A stretch of 55,519 nt of DNA. It comes from a virus. The stretch's first letter is position 1; each line of letters begins with the position of its first letter. Under the pieces are notes generated by a model that saw nothing but the letters and a program-made list of their open reading frames with translations, was not told where the DNA came from and made no database searches. The stretch spans positions 1-55,519 of IMG/VR virus record IMGVR_UViG_3300037320_000070. One strand, 5' to 3'. Shown here piece by piece: positions 6,925-15,250 of this stretch. Both the position numbers and the translations under genes were made by a program.

Positions 6925-7440
6925 ATGAAGTTAATAGTAATGGGTTATAAACGACATGGTAAAGATGCAGTATGTGAATTAATTAAAGCTAGGCATGGTA
7001 AAACGTTTACTTCTAGTAGCTGGTTTTGTTGTAAAAAATTTATATTTGATGAATTGAAAAATATTCACAATTATGATACACCTGAAGAGTGTTTTGAGGA
7101 TCGGGTGAATCATCGTCAATATTGGTACGAATCAATTAGAAATTACAATAGTAAAGATCGCGCGCGCTTGGGTAGAGATATATTTGCTATTCATGATGTG
7201 TACTGTGGAATTCGTGATCTGCAAGAATTAGACGCTATTAAGGCGGCGGGATTAGTTGATTATGTAATATGGGTTGATGCGTCTGGAAGATTACCACCGG
7301 AAGATCTTAGTAGCATGAACATTTCTACAAAACATGCCGATATGTACATAAATAATAATGGTATTGAGCATGATTTACCTGAGCAAGTAGATATGGTGAT
7401 GAAAACTGCAATCGAAGCACTTTATTATAGGAACGGATAA
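6925..7440 (+). CDS. P-loop nucleotide-kinase-like protein
   Basis: 171 residues. The N-terminal GYKRHGKDAVCELI is a short P-loop of the GxxxxGKD type found in phage deoxynucleoside monophosphate kinase-like proteins. A central Tyr/Trp-rich region and VDYVIWVDASGR with an Asp pair fit a nucleotide-binding core. It lies directly downstream of dexA (3 nt) among dNTP genes. The best guess is a nucleotide kinase; it lacks enough length (T4 gp1 is 241) to call it gp1. Confidence 0.55.
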   Translation: MKLIVMGYKRHGKDAVCELIKARHGKTFTSSSWFCCKKFIFDELKNIHNYDTPEECFEDRVNHRQYWYESIRNYNSKDRARLGRDIFAIHDVYCGIRDLQELDAIKAAGLVDYVIWVDASGRLPPEDLSSMNISTKHADMYINNNGIEHDLPEQVDMVMKTAIEALYYRNG

Positions 7441-7443
7441 ATT

Positions 7444-7650
7444 ATGGTTAATAGTATATTAGCACTTATTAATGTAGAACTTTATGAAATATTTACATTG
7501 TGGTCTATAGGAATGTTGATTATATTCATTATTAGACATACTGTAAATTGTATTATTAAAGCGAATCAGGGTGATATTGTCGAATTTTCAATCGGAATTA
7601 TTGCCCCACTATTATTATTAAATTTTGCGGTATACCTAATTAAATTCTAA
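7444..7650 (+). CDS. Small membrane protein
   Basis: 68 residues with two hydrophobic segments (about 10-32 and 48-66) separated by a short polar loop. This would be a two-pass inner-membrane protein. No lysis or immunity motif is recognised. It is 3 nt downstream of the kinase-like gene. Confidence 0.6.
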   Translation: MVNSILALINVELYEIFTLWSIGMLIIFIIRHTVNCIIKANQGDIVEFSIGIIAPLLLLNFAVYLIKF

Positions 7651-7675
7651 AACTTACAACATAAGGATTTTTTAT

Positions 7676-8125
7676 ATGTCTTGGACAAGCCGAATTTCTA
7701 CTAAATCCTATTATCTGTATCATTATAACGGTACAGATATTATAGACTACTTAGCCACTGGTGATTATTTTTTAATGGTGGCTACTTTAATTTCAAAGTA
7801 TGATGCGTATATGTTTAAAGATTCAAATACTGAAACCGAGCATAAACTAACTTTGAGTATGCACGTAAATCAAGAAATCTTAAAAATAAAATTATCAGTT
7901 AATGACCAAGTTATTATTATAGATGGGGATTTAAATGATATTAATCCTAGAGAACGCTATTGCAATTTGATAGCTCAAGAGTTATTATTTACGTCCGACA
8001 AATGGGGTGATGAAATTACTAGGATTTATAATATGATAGTTGATGCTGATTTAACGCCGCGACAATTAGAACAATCATTTCACTCTTCTTTTAGTAAATT
8101 TGAAGATAATAAGGTAAGCGTATGA
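7676..8125 (+). CDS. Hypothetical protein upstream of topoisomerase
   Basis: 149 residues, RBS AAGGA. Tyrosine-rich N-terminus, no known motif. It overlaps the topoisomerase start by 4 nt (ATGA), so the two are probably translated together. Confidence 0.6.
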   Translation: MSWTSRISTKSYYLYHYNGTDIIDYLATGDYFLMVATLISKYDAYMFKDSNTETEHKLTLSMHVNQEILKIKLSVNDQVIIIDGDLNDINPRERYCNLIAQELLFTSDKWGDEITRIYNMIVDADLTPRQLEQSFHSSFSKFEDNKVSV

Positions 8126-9915
8126 GTGAATTATTTAAAGTCTTAACGGACAAGGATCATTGTTTAACTAGACCAAATATGTACATAGGCTCAATTGATG
8201 AAGAAATGATTGAGCAATTTGTGTTTGGTAAATATCAGTCGGTTGGTTATGTTGCGGGTCTTGCTAAAATCATTAATGAGATAATTGATAATTCCGTTGA
8301 TGAAGCAATCCGAACTAAATTTAAATATGCAAATGCTATTAATGTTGATGTAAGTTCGCATTCGGTAAAAGTTACCGATAATGGTCGAGGTTTACCGCAA
8401 GACCTAATACTCGACACCGATGGGAGTAAAATACTTTTACCAGTTGCGGCGTGGACTAGAACCAAAGCGGGTTCTAATTTCAACGATGATGATAGAACAA
8501 CAATTGGATTAAATGGTGTAGGTAGCGCATTAACTAATTATTTTTCAATCAAATTTGTTGGAGAAACCAGAAACGGAAAGCAACGAACGACTGTAACTTG
8601 TGTAAATAATGCCGATAGTATTGTTACAGACCAAATTGCTTGTGATGAAGTTGCGGGAACGTCTGTTAGTTTCATTCCAGACTTTGAAAGATTTGGTGTT
8701 AGCGATATCAGTGAAGATTTACAGAATATTATTAATGACCGAATTGCGTCACTGCAAATATGCTACCCGAAAATTGTATTCAAATTTAATAACAAGCGAA
8801 TTACGCACAAAACAATTGGTCTATATCGGTCGCTATATGCTGAACAATCTGTATTGATGAATACCGAAAATTGCAAATTCTTCTTTTTTAATTCCGATGG
8901 ATATAAGCAAAATTCATTTGTCAACGGTGTTCAAACTAAAAGCGGCGGTAGTCATACCGAATATGTATCTAATCAGGTTATAGATTCCCTTATACCAATG
9001 ATTAAGAAAAAATATAAAATTGATATACCTAAATCTATTGTAAAATTAAATCTTGGGCTAGTGTTATTTTTGACCAAATTTAATAATCCAAAATTTGATT
9101 CACAGACAAAGGAAAAGCTAACTAATACACCGACTGAAGTTAAAAATAACATTGGTGATATTGATTTTGTTTCGATAGCTAAACAAATTGTTAATATCGA
9201 CTCTATGATCAATCCAATTGTTGATGCTATTTTGGCTAAAAAGATTGCGGCTGATAATCGCGCGGCGGCATTGGAGCAAAAGAAATTAGGTAAGAAAAAA
9301 GTATCTGGACATATTAAAGCCAACGGCAATAGAAATACGACACTGTTTTTAACTGAAGGTATGAGCGCAAGCGGGTTTTTTATAAATGTTAGGGACTCAG
9401 CTAAACATGGGTTATTTCCATTGCGCGGTAAAGTCTTAAATACTAGAGATATGAAACCGGTTGAAATAATAAAGAACGCTGAACTAGGTAGTATAATGAG
9501 CATTCTTGGATTAGAGTACGGCAAACGATGTATCCTACCCCATTACGATTCAATAGCTATCATGGTTGATGCCGATACAGATGGATTGGGGAGCATATAC
9601 CCACTGTTATTAAATTTCTTTAGTGAGTGGATTGAGTTATTCGAAGATAAGCGGATTAAGTTTATAAAAACGCCTTTGGTTATAGCTAAAAAGAATAAAA
9701 CCATAAAGTGGTACTACAACATAGCGGATTACAACAAGGCTAAATTAGACGGATACAAAATAAGATATATTAAGGGTCTGGGTTCTTTAGAGATTGAAGA
9801 ATATAAAGAAATTATCCACAATCCACAATATGAAGTTGTCGAACTAGATGATATGGATAAACTTGAAATGTTATTTGGTAAAGATAGCCAACGTAGAAAA
9901 GAATGGATGCTATAA
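8122..9915 (+). CDS. 39: Type II DNA topoisomerase large subunit (ATPase + TOPRIM), T4 gp39/gp60-like
   Basis: 597 residues. GHKL ATPase motifs are in order: EIIDNSVDEA (Bergerat N-box), VTDNGRGLP, and GLNGVGSALTN. The C-terminal half has the TOPRIM motifs TEGMSAS (EGxSA), RGKVLNTRD and VDADTDGLG. In T4 this subunit is split into gp39 and gp60; here it is one uninterrupted frame, which looks like the ancestral form. It forms the phage topoisomerase with the gp52-like subunit at 17653 and supplies ATP-driven DNA strand passage for replication. Confidence 0.95.
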   Translation: MSELFKVLTDKDHCLTRPNMYIGSIDEEMIEQFVFGKYQSVGYVAGLAKIINEIIDNSVDEAIRTKFKYANAINVDVSSHSVKVTDNGRGLPQDLILDTDGSKILLPVAAWTRTKAGSNFNDDDRTTIGLNGVGSALTNYFSIKFVGETRNGKQRTTVTCVNNADSIVTDQIACDEVAGTSVSFIPDFERFGVSDISEDLQNIINDRIASLQICYPKIVFKFNNKRITHKTIGLYRSLYAEQSVLMNTENCKFFFFNSDGYKQNSFVNGVQTKSGGSHTEYVSNQVIDSLIPMIKKKYKIDIPKSIVKLNLGLVLFLTKFNNPKFDSQTKEKLTNTPTEVKNNIGDIDFVSIAKQIVNIDSMINPIVDAILAKKIAADNRAAALEQKKLGKKKVSGHIKANGNRNTTLFLTEGMSASGFFINVRDSAKHGLFPLRGKVLNTRDMKPVEIIKNAELGSIMSILGLEYGKRCILPHYDSIAIMVDADTDGLGSIYPLLLNFFSEWIELFEDKRIKFIKTPLVIAKKNKTIKWYYNIADYNKAKLDGYKIRYIKGLGSLEIEEYKEIIHNPQYEVVELDDMDKLEMLFGKDSQRRKEWML

Positions 9916-9926
9916 TTTATTTAGTG

Positions 9927-9934
9927 TATAAATA
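9927..9934 (+). promoter_or_regulatory. T4-type late promoter
   Basis: GTGTATAAATATAG, 39 nt before the ATG at 9974, directly after the topoisomerase stop. It is correctly placed to drive the virion protein genes 9974-14602. Confidence 0.75.
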
Positions 9935-9973
9935 TAGTATAATATTAAATAAATAATCCAGAGTGAGTAAATT

Positions 9974-11638
9974 ATGAGTTTTACGCAAGATAGTAACAAC
10001 ATTATTATTACTGATGAAGGTTCAGCCGCATCACCCGTAACATTAGATACTTTAGTATCAGAATATGGCGGTGTTGTAATTAAAACTGAAGATAATACTT
10101 ATTTTATAAGTAAAAACGTACACTTAGATGGTACGACTTTTTGTAACTTCACATTAGCGAATATAACGGTTGACACAAGGAATCACTATATTGCTTTTCG
10201 TGTTTCCAATGATGCAGTTTTACAATTGGGTGAAATTGACGCAGATGGTAATACTTTTAACGGAGTCTCATTTCAACTAATAAATTGTAGTGCTAACGTA
10301 TGGTCGCAAAGTGGTCAAAGTGGTGACCTTCTTTTTTACGGTAGTCGCATTTCCTGTGTTCCTAACTCACCTAGCCAAGATTTTGTTTTTTGGAGAGCCT
10401 ACAGAAATGACAGCCATTTAAACGACCTAATAGATTGTATCATAGAGGGTTTTTCGGGCACAGGTAGGTTACAGGGATTACGATTAAGAAATACTCAAAT
10501 AGTTAACGCTACCCTTGGTTTTCCACCACCTTTGACAGTTAAAGCACCTACCAGAGAAATTGACGCGCTTATTGTTAGAAGATGTAACGCATTTTTTTAC
10601 TGGAACGTAGTACTTTCAGAGTCGATTACGGTTAGAAACTTAAAAGAAAGAGATAATAATAACACAGCGTTATATATGGCCGATTTTACTGGTGCTACTG
10701 CAACGTTTATAAACCCCGATTTTGAAAACCCAACGATAAATTTTACCAATCAAGAGCCTAGTAATAATAACGCTAATGTGTTTGAATTTTATTCATATAA
10801 CGCGGTTGCAGTATTAGACTCTGATAGCTCAGTGCAAGAAGACGTTAAACTTGCTTTCTACCGTTCAAACGGTGATGAAGAATATTCTGAAGTAAGCGAC
10901 TCAGGTGGCGTATTTACAGAAGCGTTACTATTAAAGCAATTTTATAATTCAAGCACCCCAACTACTAGAACGCCTCACGTTTTAAGATTAAGAAAACTAA
11001 ATCTGATTTACGTTGAGCAACCTGTTAATGCGGTTACCCCCGTTGTTAATCAGTTTAGACTTAGAGTTAATAATAGAATTGATAATGCTATTGCTCACGC
11101 TGGAATTACGTTCGATTTTGCAAATAAAACAATATTAATTGACGATGATAATAACTTTCAGACATTGTACGATAGCTATCAATATCACCTGCAATTAACT
11201 GCTAACATGCAATACAGTGAGGTATTAGCATTAGTGGGAGAAAGCTTTAATTTAGATGATTATGATTTAACCGTTGATGACGCAACTTACACAGGTGATT
11301 TAATTACTACCGGAAATTTAACACTGTCTAACGGTGGAAAAATTACTGGTTCTTACACAGATCAAAATGGAACAGTCGCACCATCTGTACAGTTAACAAT
11401 CGCGGTAAATCAAACTGGATGCGATGTAGTTATACTAGAAGCGGGTACTAGTACAGTACTAGCAAGTGTTGATGAGCAAGCCGGAAATGACTTTATTTAT
11501 GTGTACTCTGGAACCCAAACGGTAGATGTTGGCGTAGTTAAACAAGGTTTTGTTGTTAATTACACTTACGGATTTGCTTTGAATGGATTAAGTACAACTC
11601 TACCTGTGAAATTAATAGCTGATCGGAACTACATATGA
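9974..11638 (+). CDS. Virion/tail-fibre-like protein, possible beta-helix
   Basis: 554 residues. The middle (about 30-250) is rich in short beta-prone runs with regularly placed Asn, Asp and aliphatic residues, as in parallel beta-helix tailspikes and fibres. The C-terminal third has Thr/Val-rich segments (TLSNGGKITGSYT) typical of carbohydrate-binding beta-sandwich modules. No enzymatic motif is visible. It is the first gene after a late promoter, which supports a structural role. RBS AGAGTGAG. Confidence 0.6.
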   Translation: MSFTQDSNNIIITDEGSAASPVTLDTLVSEYGGVVIKTEDNTYFISKNVHLDGTTFCNFTLANITVDTRNHYIAFRVSNDAVLQLGEIDADGNTFNGVSFQLINCSANVWSQSGQSGDLLFYGSRISCVPNSPSQDFVFWRAYRNDSHLNDLIDCIIEGFSGTGRLQGLRLRNTQIVNATLGFPPPLTVKAPTREIDALIVRRCNAFFYWNVVLSESITVRNLKERDNNNTALYMADFTGATATFINPDFENPTINFTNQEPSNNNANVFEFYSYNAVAVLDSDSSVQEDVKLAFYRSNGDEEYSEVSDSGGVFTEALLLKQFYNSSTPTTRTPHVLRLRKLNLIYVEQPVNAVTPVVNQFRLRVNNRIDNAIAHAGITFDFANKTILIDDDNNFQTLYDSYQYHLQLTANMQYSEVLALVGESFNLDDYDLTVDDATYTGDLITTGNLTLSNGGKITGSYTDQNGTVAPSVQLTIAVNQTGCDVVILEAGTSTVLASVDEQAGNDFIYVYSGTQTVDVGVVKQGFVVNYTYGFALNGLSTTLPVKLIADRNYI

Positions 11639-11817
11639 ATAGAAAGATAACAAGAACCACTGATGGTAAATATATAGGTTTGGTATTTGATGATACTAAA
11701 TCATTTATAATTATGGATGGTGTGATGTTTACGCCACAAAAGATCCAAGATGTCGGTGGGGGATTAGTGCAATATTCCAATGTCCACTACGTAATATTAA
11801 CAAAGGAAATAAAATAA
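11635..11817 (+). CDS. Small protein between two virion genes
   Basis: 60 residues, overlaps the upstream gene by 4 nt (ATGA) and abuts the next gene. Sequence such as GGGLVQYSNVHYVILTKEIK is beta-prone. Probably an accessory structural or chaperone protein of the fibre module; function not recognised. Confidence 0.55.
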   Translation: MNRKITRTTDGKYIGLVFDDTKSFIIMDGVMFTPQKIQDVGGGLVQYSNVHYVILTKEIK

Positions 11818-13164
11818 ATGAGTAAAATAACCGATAGAAGTGATTTAAACGTTGGTGTTGAGCTAATTATAAATGAACCTAACAGAACATTTGAATTAGT
11901 CGAAGCTGGCAATTTAGTTGCTAAAGACGGCGTATCTATTCAGGCATTATATAGTAAATTTGTAGACCTTTGGGCTACAGAAACATATCAAGATTCACCA
12001 TTTCCTATGAACGCCATAGATGCGTTATCTGGACAATATTTAATAGGTGTGGATGCTGGTAACAATGCCAACGGATGGAAGCCATTAAACACTACAACTC
12101 GTCAAATAATGCGTGATGGTGGTTGGCAAGAATTTGATGCATCTGGTGATATACTAAGGATATATGCGGGTATCGTTGGATTGGGAACGGTTAGTTCCGG
12201 CGCTCAATTATACTATCAGTCTACACCAAATGAATCACCAAATAATTTTACCTTTGAAGATCAAGCAAACGAAGGTATTCAAGTATTCGGCAATGCGGAT
12301 AATGGAAACTTTGATAATCGTGCATTTTTTAAAGGATATGTTCGTGAACAAGGTAGATTATATAGAGATTCAATATTAGCCGATACTGGTAAGACCACTA
12401 CTGGCGCATTTATAGTAAATATACTGTTAAGTGATTCTAATGATCTAAAAATCGTAGATGACGACAGTGAAATGACTAATTCACCCTACAGTGGTATTAC
12501 AGTTGAATACTTTGGGTCAGACCAACAACGCGATGTTGGTGGTAGTAACTACAATTATGATATTATCATAGACGGTAACGGCGCATCATTAGAAGAAATT
12601 TACACTAAGGCTCAATTTTTATTGCGTCAAGATAGTGATATAGATTCTGGGAGTGGTACGGTAAATGGTAAGACCGCTGATTTACTATGTGGATTTGTTG
12701 GTGACATACTAGAAACGAATAATGGTGTGTATATAGATAACATATCCGCTTTAGATACCAATAGAATTGTATTCAAAGATACTGCTGGTATAAATAGAGC
12801 AAACGCATTTGTATCGACTGGTACACTAAACTTCAATGCAATAATGGTTGGAGGTGGATCTAGTTATAGATTGATGTTTACCAATGGTCCATCAAGTGAT
12901 GATGATTATGGTGAAGCTGGCGCAATAACGGTTGTTGATGCTTCTGGCGATCCGGTTACTGGTGTAATAAGTAATGGTTCTATTAGCTTTACTTTTGATT
13001 ACGATGGTGATACAGTAGGCGGTACAGCTGGAACTGATAAAAACGTAACTTTGATAGGTATTCGTCCAAATAGTTCTAAATTTGCGGTAGCTACTAGTTC
13101 GTTAAGTCGCTCAAAAACTATAGCAATATCACTTGTGGCTGAAACCGACAGAGCATATTTATAA
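11818..13164 (+). CDS. Virion structural protein (tail fibre/baseplate-associated)
   Basis: 448 residues, RBS AAAGGAAATAAAATAA. Gly/Asp/Ser/Thr-rich with many short beta strands; no catalytic motif. The C-terminal part resembles a repetitive beta-sandwich (NGSISFTFDYDGDTVGG). Position in a late operon of similar proteins indicates a virion component. The exact role is not identifiable. Confidence 0.6.
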   Translation: MSKITDRSDLNVGVELIINEPNRTFELVEAGNLVAKDGVSIQALYSKFVDLWATETYQDSPFPMNAIDALSGQYLIGVDAGNNANGWKPLNTTTRQIMRDGGWQEFDASGDILRIYAGIVGLGTVSSGAQLYYQSTPNESPNNFTFEDQANEGIQVFGNADNGNFDNRAFFKGYVREQGRLYRDSILADTGKTTTGAFIVNILLSDSNDLKIVDDDSEMTNSPYSGITVEYFGSDQQRDVGGSNYNYDIIIDGNGASLEEIYTKAQFLLRQDSDIDSGSGTVNGKTADLLCGFVGDILETNNGVYIDNISALDTNRIVFKDTAGINRANAFVSTGTLNFNAIMVGGGSSYRLMFTNGPSSDDDYGEAGAITVVDASGDPVTGVISNGSISFTFDYDGDTVGGTAGTDKNVTLIGIRPNSSKFAVATSSLSRSKTIAISLVAETDRAYL

Positions 13165-13171
13165 GGTTATA

Positions 13172-13768
13172 ATGATTACTTTTGACGCAAATAACAAAAT
13201 TATTCAACTGGACTCGTTTTTAGTCTCAGAAAGAGAAATTCTGACAGCTTATGTTGATTGGTCAGTTCTTGACGATCATTTGAAATATGGCGTAGTTATA
13301 GATCAGACTGGCGGTGTTGCCCCAATAGCATTATATTTATTTTTAAATGATGGATGGAAGGTTAGACCTTTAGAATCCGATGGGATAACTACTATAACTG
13401 GTAATTTATTAACCGATGATGGTAGTTCACCCATATCCGCTACATTGGGCAACTTTAATGTACTAGTTAATTTAGAAACTCCTGTATTGGCGGCGGCTAT
13501 TGAAGTTTCCGGTGGTACTACATTAACAGCTAATGCGATTGCATCGGCGGTTTGGGCTAATGCTAATGCTGTAGATTTAATTAATAAAACAGATCAGATA
13601 AATACGGTAACACAAGCACAATCAGATATGATTTTAGAAATTTATAGATTGTATGGGTTAGACCCCAGTAGACCATTAATAGTGACCAATACGTCAAGAA
13701 AAGCTGGAACTGAAATTCAGCAAGTTATAAATTCATCTACTAATACAACTACAATAACCAGATCATGA
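13172..13768 (+). CDS. Putative virion protein
   Basis: 198 residues from the ATG at 13172 (ATAAGGTTATA upstream); the frame could be opened earlier, but that part overlaps the previous gene. Beta-rich N-terminus and Ala/Asn/Thr-rich C-terminus ending in a poly-Thr/Asn stretch (INSSTNTTTITRS), typical of phage appendage proteins. It overlaps the next gene by 4 nt. Confidence 0.55.
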   Translation: MITFDANNKIIQLDSFLVSEREILTAYVDWSVLDDHLKYGVVIDQTGGVAPIALYLFLNDGWKVRPLESDGITTITGNLLTDDGSSPISATLGNFNVLVNLETPVLAAAIEVSGGTTLTANAIASAVWANANAVDLINKTDQINTVTQAQSDMILEIYRLYGLDPSRPLIVTNTSRKAGTEIQQVINSSTNTTTITRS

Positions 13769-14202
13769 CAGACCATCCATGCATAGCAACTGAAGGTTTA
13801 ATGCCAAGAGTATTGGCTAAAGTTAAAAAAACTTTAGTTATTGCTACGCTAGGTTTAGTCTGTATACAAATAAATGTACCACCGGATACTGTACAAACAG
13901 GATCGGGTGGCGGTAGTTTCATACAATTAGATGATAGAAATAAATTCTATCAACCGTATGATATATTGAGAAAAAAATCAATTATTTTAGTAATAATTGA
14001 TGGGAAAGAATATCGTGGAGTTATTGACCACAAAATAGGTATAAATAGAGTAAGCGTAGCAATTGAGAATATACGTGTTAAGCATATATCGGAAATAACG
14101 ATATTAGATCTCAATGCTTCGGAATTAAATCCAGTTTTTAAAGTAGAACTACTAGAGGTCCACAATGAGTACACCAATAAAGTTGAAGTTAAATTCATCT
14201 AA
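13765..14202 (+). CDS. Putative virion-associated protein
   Basis: 145 residues with a hydrophobic segment around 24-38 (TLVIATLGLVCIQIN), then a Gly/Ser linker (TGSGGGSF) and a beta-rich C-terminal half. It overlaps the neighbour on each side (4 nt and 38 nt). Function unknown. Confidence 0.5.
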   Translation: MTDHPCIATEGLMPRVLAKVKKTLVIATLGLVCIQINVPPDTVQTGSGGGSFIQLDDRNKFYQPYDILRKKSIILVIIDGKEYRGVIDHKIGINRVSVAIENIRVKHISEITILDLNASELNPVFKVELLEVHNEYTNKVEVKFI

Positions 14203-14602
14203 TGAAATCAAAATGTCTATTAAGGCATTTGGTGACATAGATACAATTACAGAAGTTTCGTTAATCGTAGAATCAGATTTTTACGATTATAAATTCACAG
14301 GTAAAATAGTTAATGGGGTGGTACAAGTAAAAATACCAAAATTAGCTGGTATCATAGAATCAGGTACATATTCAGCAAGTTTGAATGTTATTGCCGATGG
14401 TGATAAATTCTTTCAGCCGTACAAGGGTAGTGTTATATTTCCCAGTATAGGAAAAGTCGATGTGTCTGAAACTCGAATTGAAGATATTCAATCTGATATC
14501 GAATGTGAATTAATTCAAGAAGATGAAGACGAAGATCAATATACAGAGCGCGCGCGCAAGAAAGGTGAAACTAAATTTTCTAAATATTTTAACAAAGATT
14601 AA
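14165..14602 (+). CDS. Putative virion/prohead-associated protein with acidic tail
   Basis: 145 residues. A beta-sandwich-like body (about 1-100) is followed by a highly acidic run (ECELIQEDEDEDQ) and a basic C-terminus. Charged tails of this kind occur in prohead core proteins of T4-like phages, but no specific family is recognised. It is the last gene of the late operon; the hairpin at 14611-14639 follows. Confidence 0.5.
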   Translation: MSTPIKLKLNSSNEIKMSIKAFGDIDTITEVSLIVESDFYDYKFTGKIVNGVVQVKIPKLAGIIESGTYSASLNVIADGDKFFQPYKGSVIFPSIGKVDVSETRIEDIQSDIECELIQEDEDEDQYTERARKKGETKFSKYFNKD

Positions 14603-14603
14603 T

Positions 14604-14639
14604 TTGACATACCACCAGAGTTTGTGATAATCTGGTGGT
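14604..14639 (+). promoter_or_regulatory. Promoter nested in a hairpin (TTGACA - arm - GATAAT - arm)
   Basis: TTGACA at 14604-14609, 16-nt spacer, extended -10 TGTGATAAT ending at 14631. The hairpin arms ACCACCAGA (14611-14619) and TCTGGTGGT (14631-14639) bracket the -10 box. Upstream transcripts would carry the whole hairpin; transcripts started here would not. Confidence 0.7.
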
Positions 14640-14662
14640 TACATCAATTAAAAGGGTATATT

Positions 14663-14872
14663 ATGTTTACACAACTACAATTTACGCTAGTAGTGTTTGG
14701 ATTTATATTATCATTTGGCGTAATACTCACATTTTCATTCATCGGTGCATCGACTGCATTTGACCCAATTTATGCAACAAAAATAATATTTGGTCTAATG
14801 CTACTAATGCTAATCATATTTTCTTTTTTAATTACCAAGTTAATTAACAATAATAAATTTTTTGAGGAATAG
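14663..14872 (+). CDS. Small membrane protein
   Basis: 69 residues from the ATG at 14663 (AAAGGGTATATT upstream). Two hydrophobic helices (about 6-30 and 41-62). It is driven by the hairpin-nested promoter just upstream. No known family. Confidence 0.6.
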   Translation: MFTQLQFTLVVFGFILSFGVILTFSFIGASTAFDPIYATKIIFGLMLLMLIIFSFLITKLINNNKFFEE

Positions 14873-14875
14873 TTA

Positions 14876-15214
14876 TTGATTGCATATAAGATAGTAGAAA
14901 CTTATGATAATGGTTTAAGATCATTATTTCATGGTACGGATGGTACAAGACACTTTTCTGTAGGTGTTTGGCTGGATGCTCAAATAAGATTAAATGCCAA
15001 AGACGGTACAAGTAAAACCACATATCGTTCTGGGTATCATGTATTGCTAACATTAAAAGAATGTGAAGATTATCTAAGTAAATTCAAGAAAAGATTAAAT
15101 AATCTTGTGATTGTAAAAGTAGAAATTGGTGACGAAATTTGGGCTAAAACACATTCACCATCCAATGTTATATTAGCAAGTAAGATGAAGATTATAGAAG
15201 TTGTGTCTAAATAA
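14876..15214 (+). CDS. Hypothetical protein with TTG start
   Basis: 112 residues. The only plausible start is TTG at 14876, preceded by GAGGAATAG. A region DAQIRLNAKDGT..YRSGYHVLL looks like a compact alpha/beta fold seen in small phage proteins, but I cannot name it. Co-transcribed with 14663. Confidence 0.6.
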   Translation: MIAYKIVETYDNGLRSLFHGTDGTRHFSVGVWLDAQIRLNAKDGTSKTTYRSGYHVLLTLKECEDYLSKFKKRLNNLVIVKVEIGDEIWAKTHSPSNVILASKMKIIEVVSK

Positions 15215-15250
15215 ATAAACGATTTAGACAAATTAACGTAAGGATAATAT

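Noticed and set aside
8973-9524. Long antisense ORF in the topoisomerase gene (183 codons)
   Set aside because: It is fully inside a confident gene on the other strand, without a ribosome site or recognised motif.
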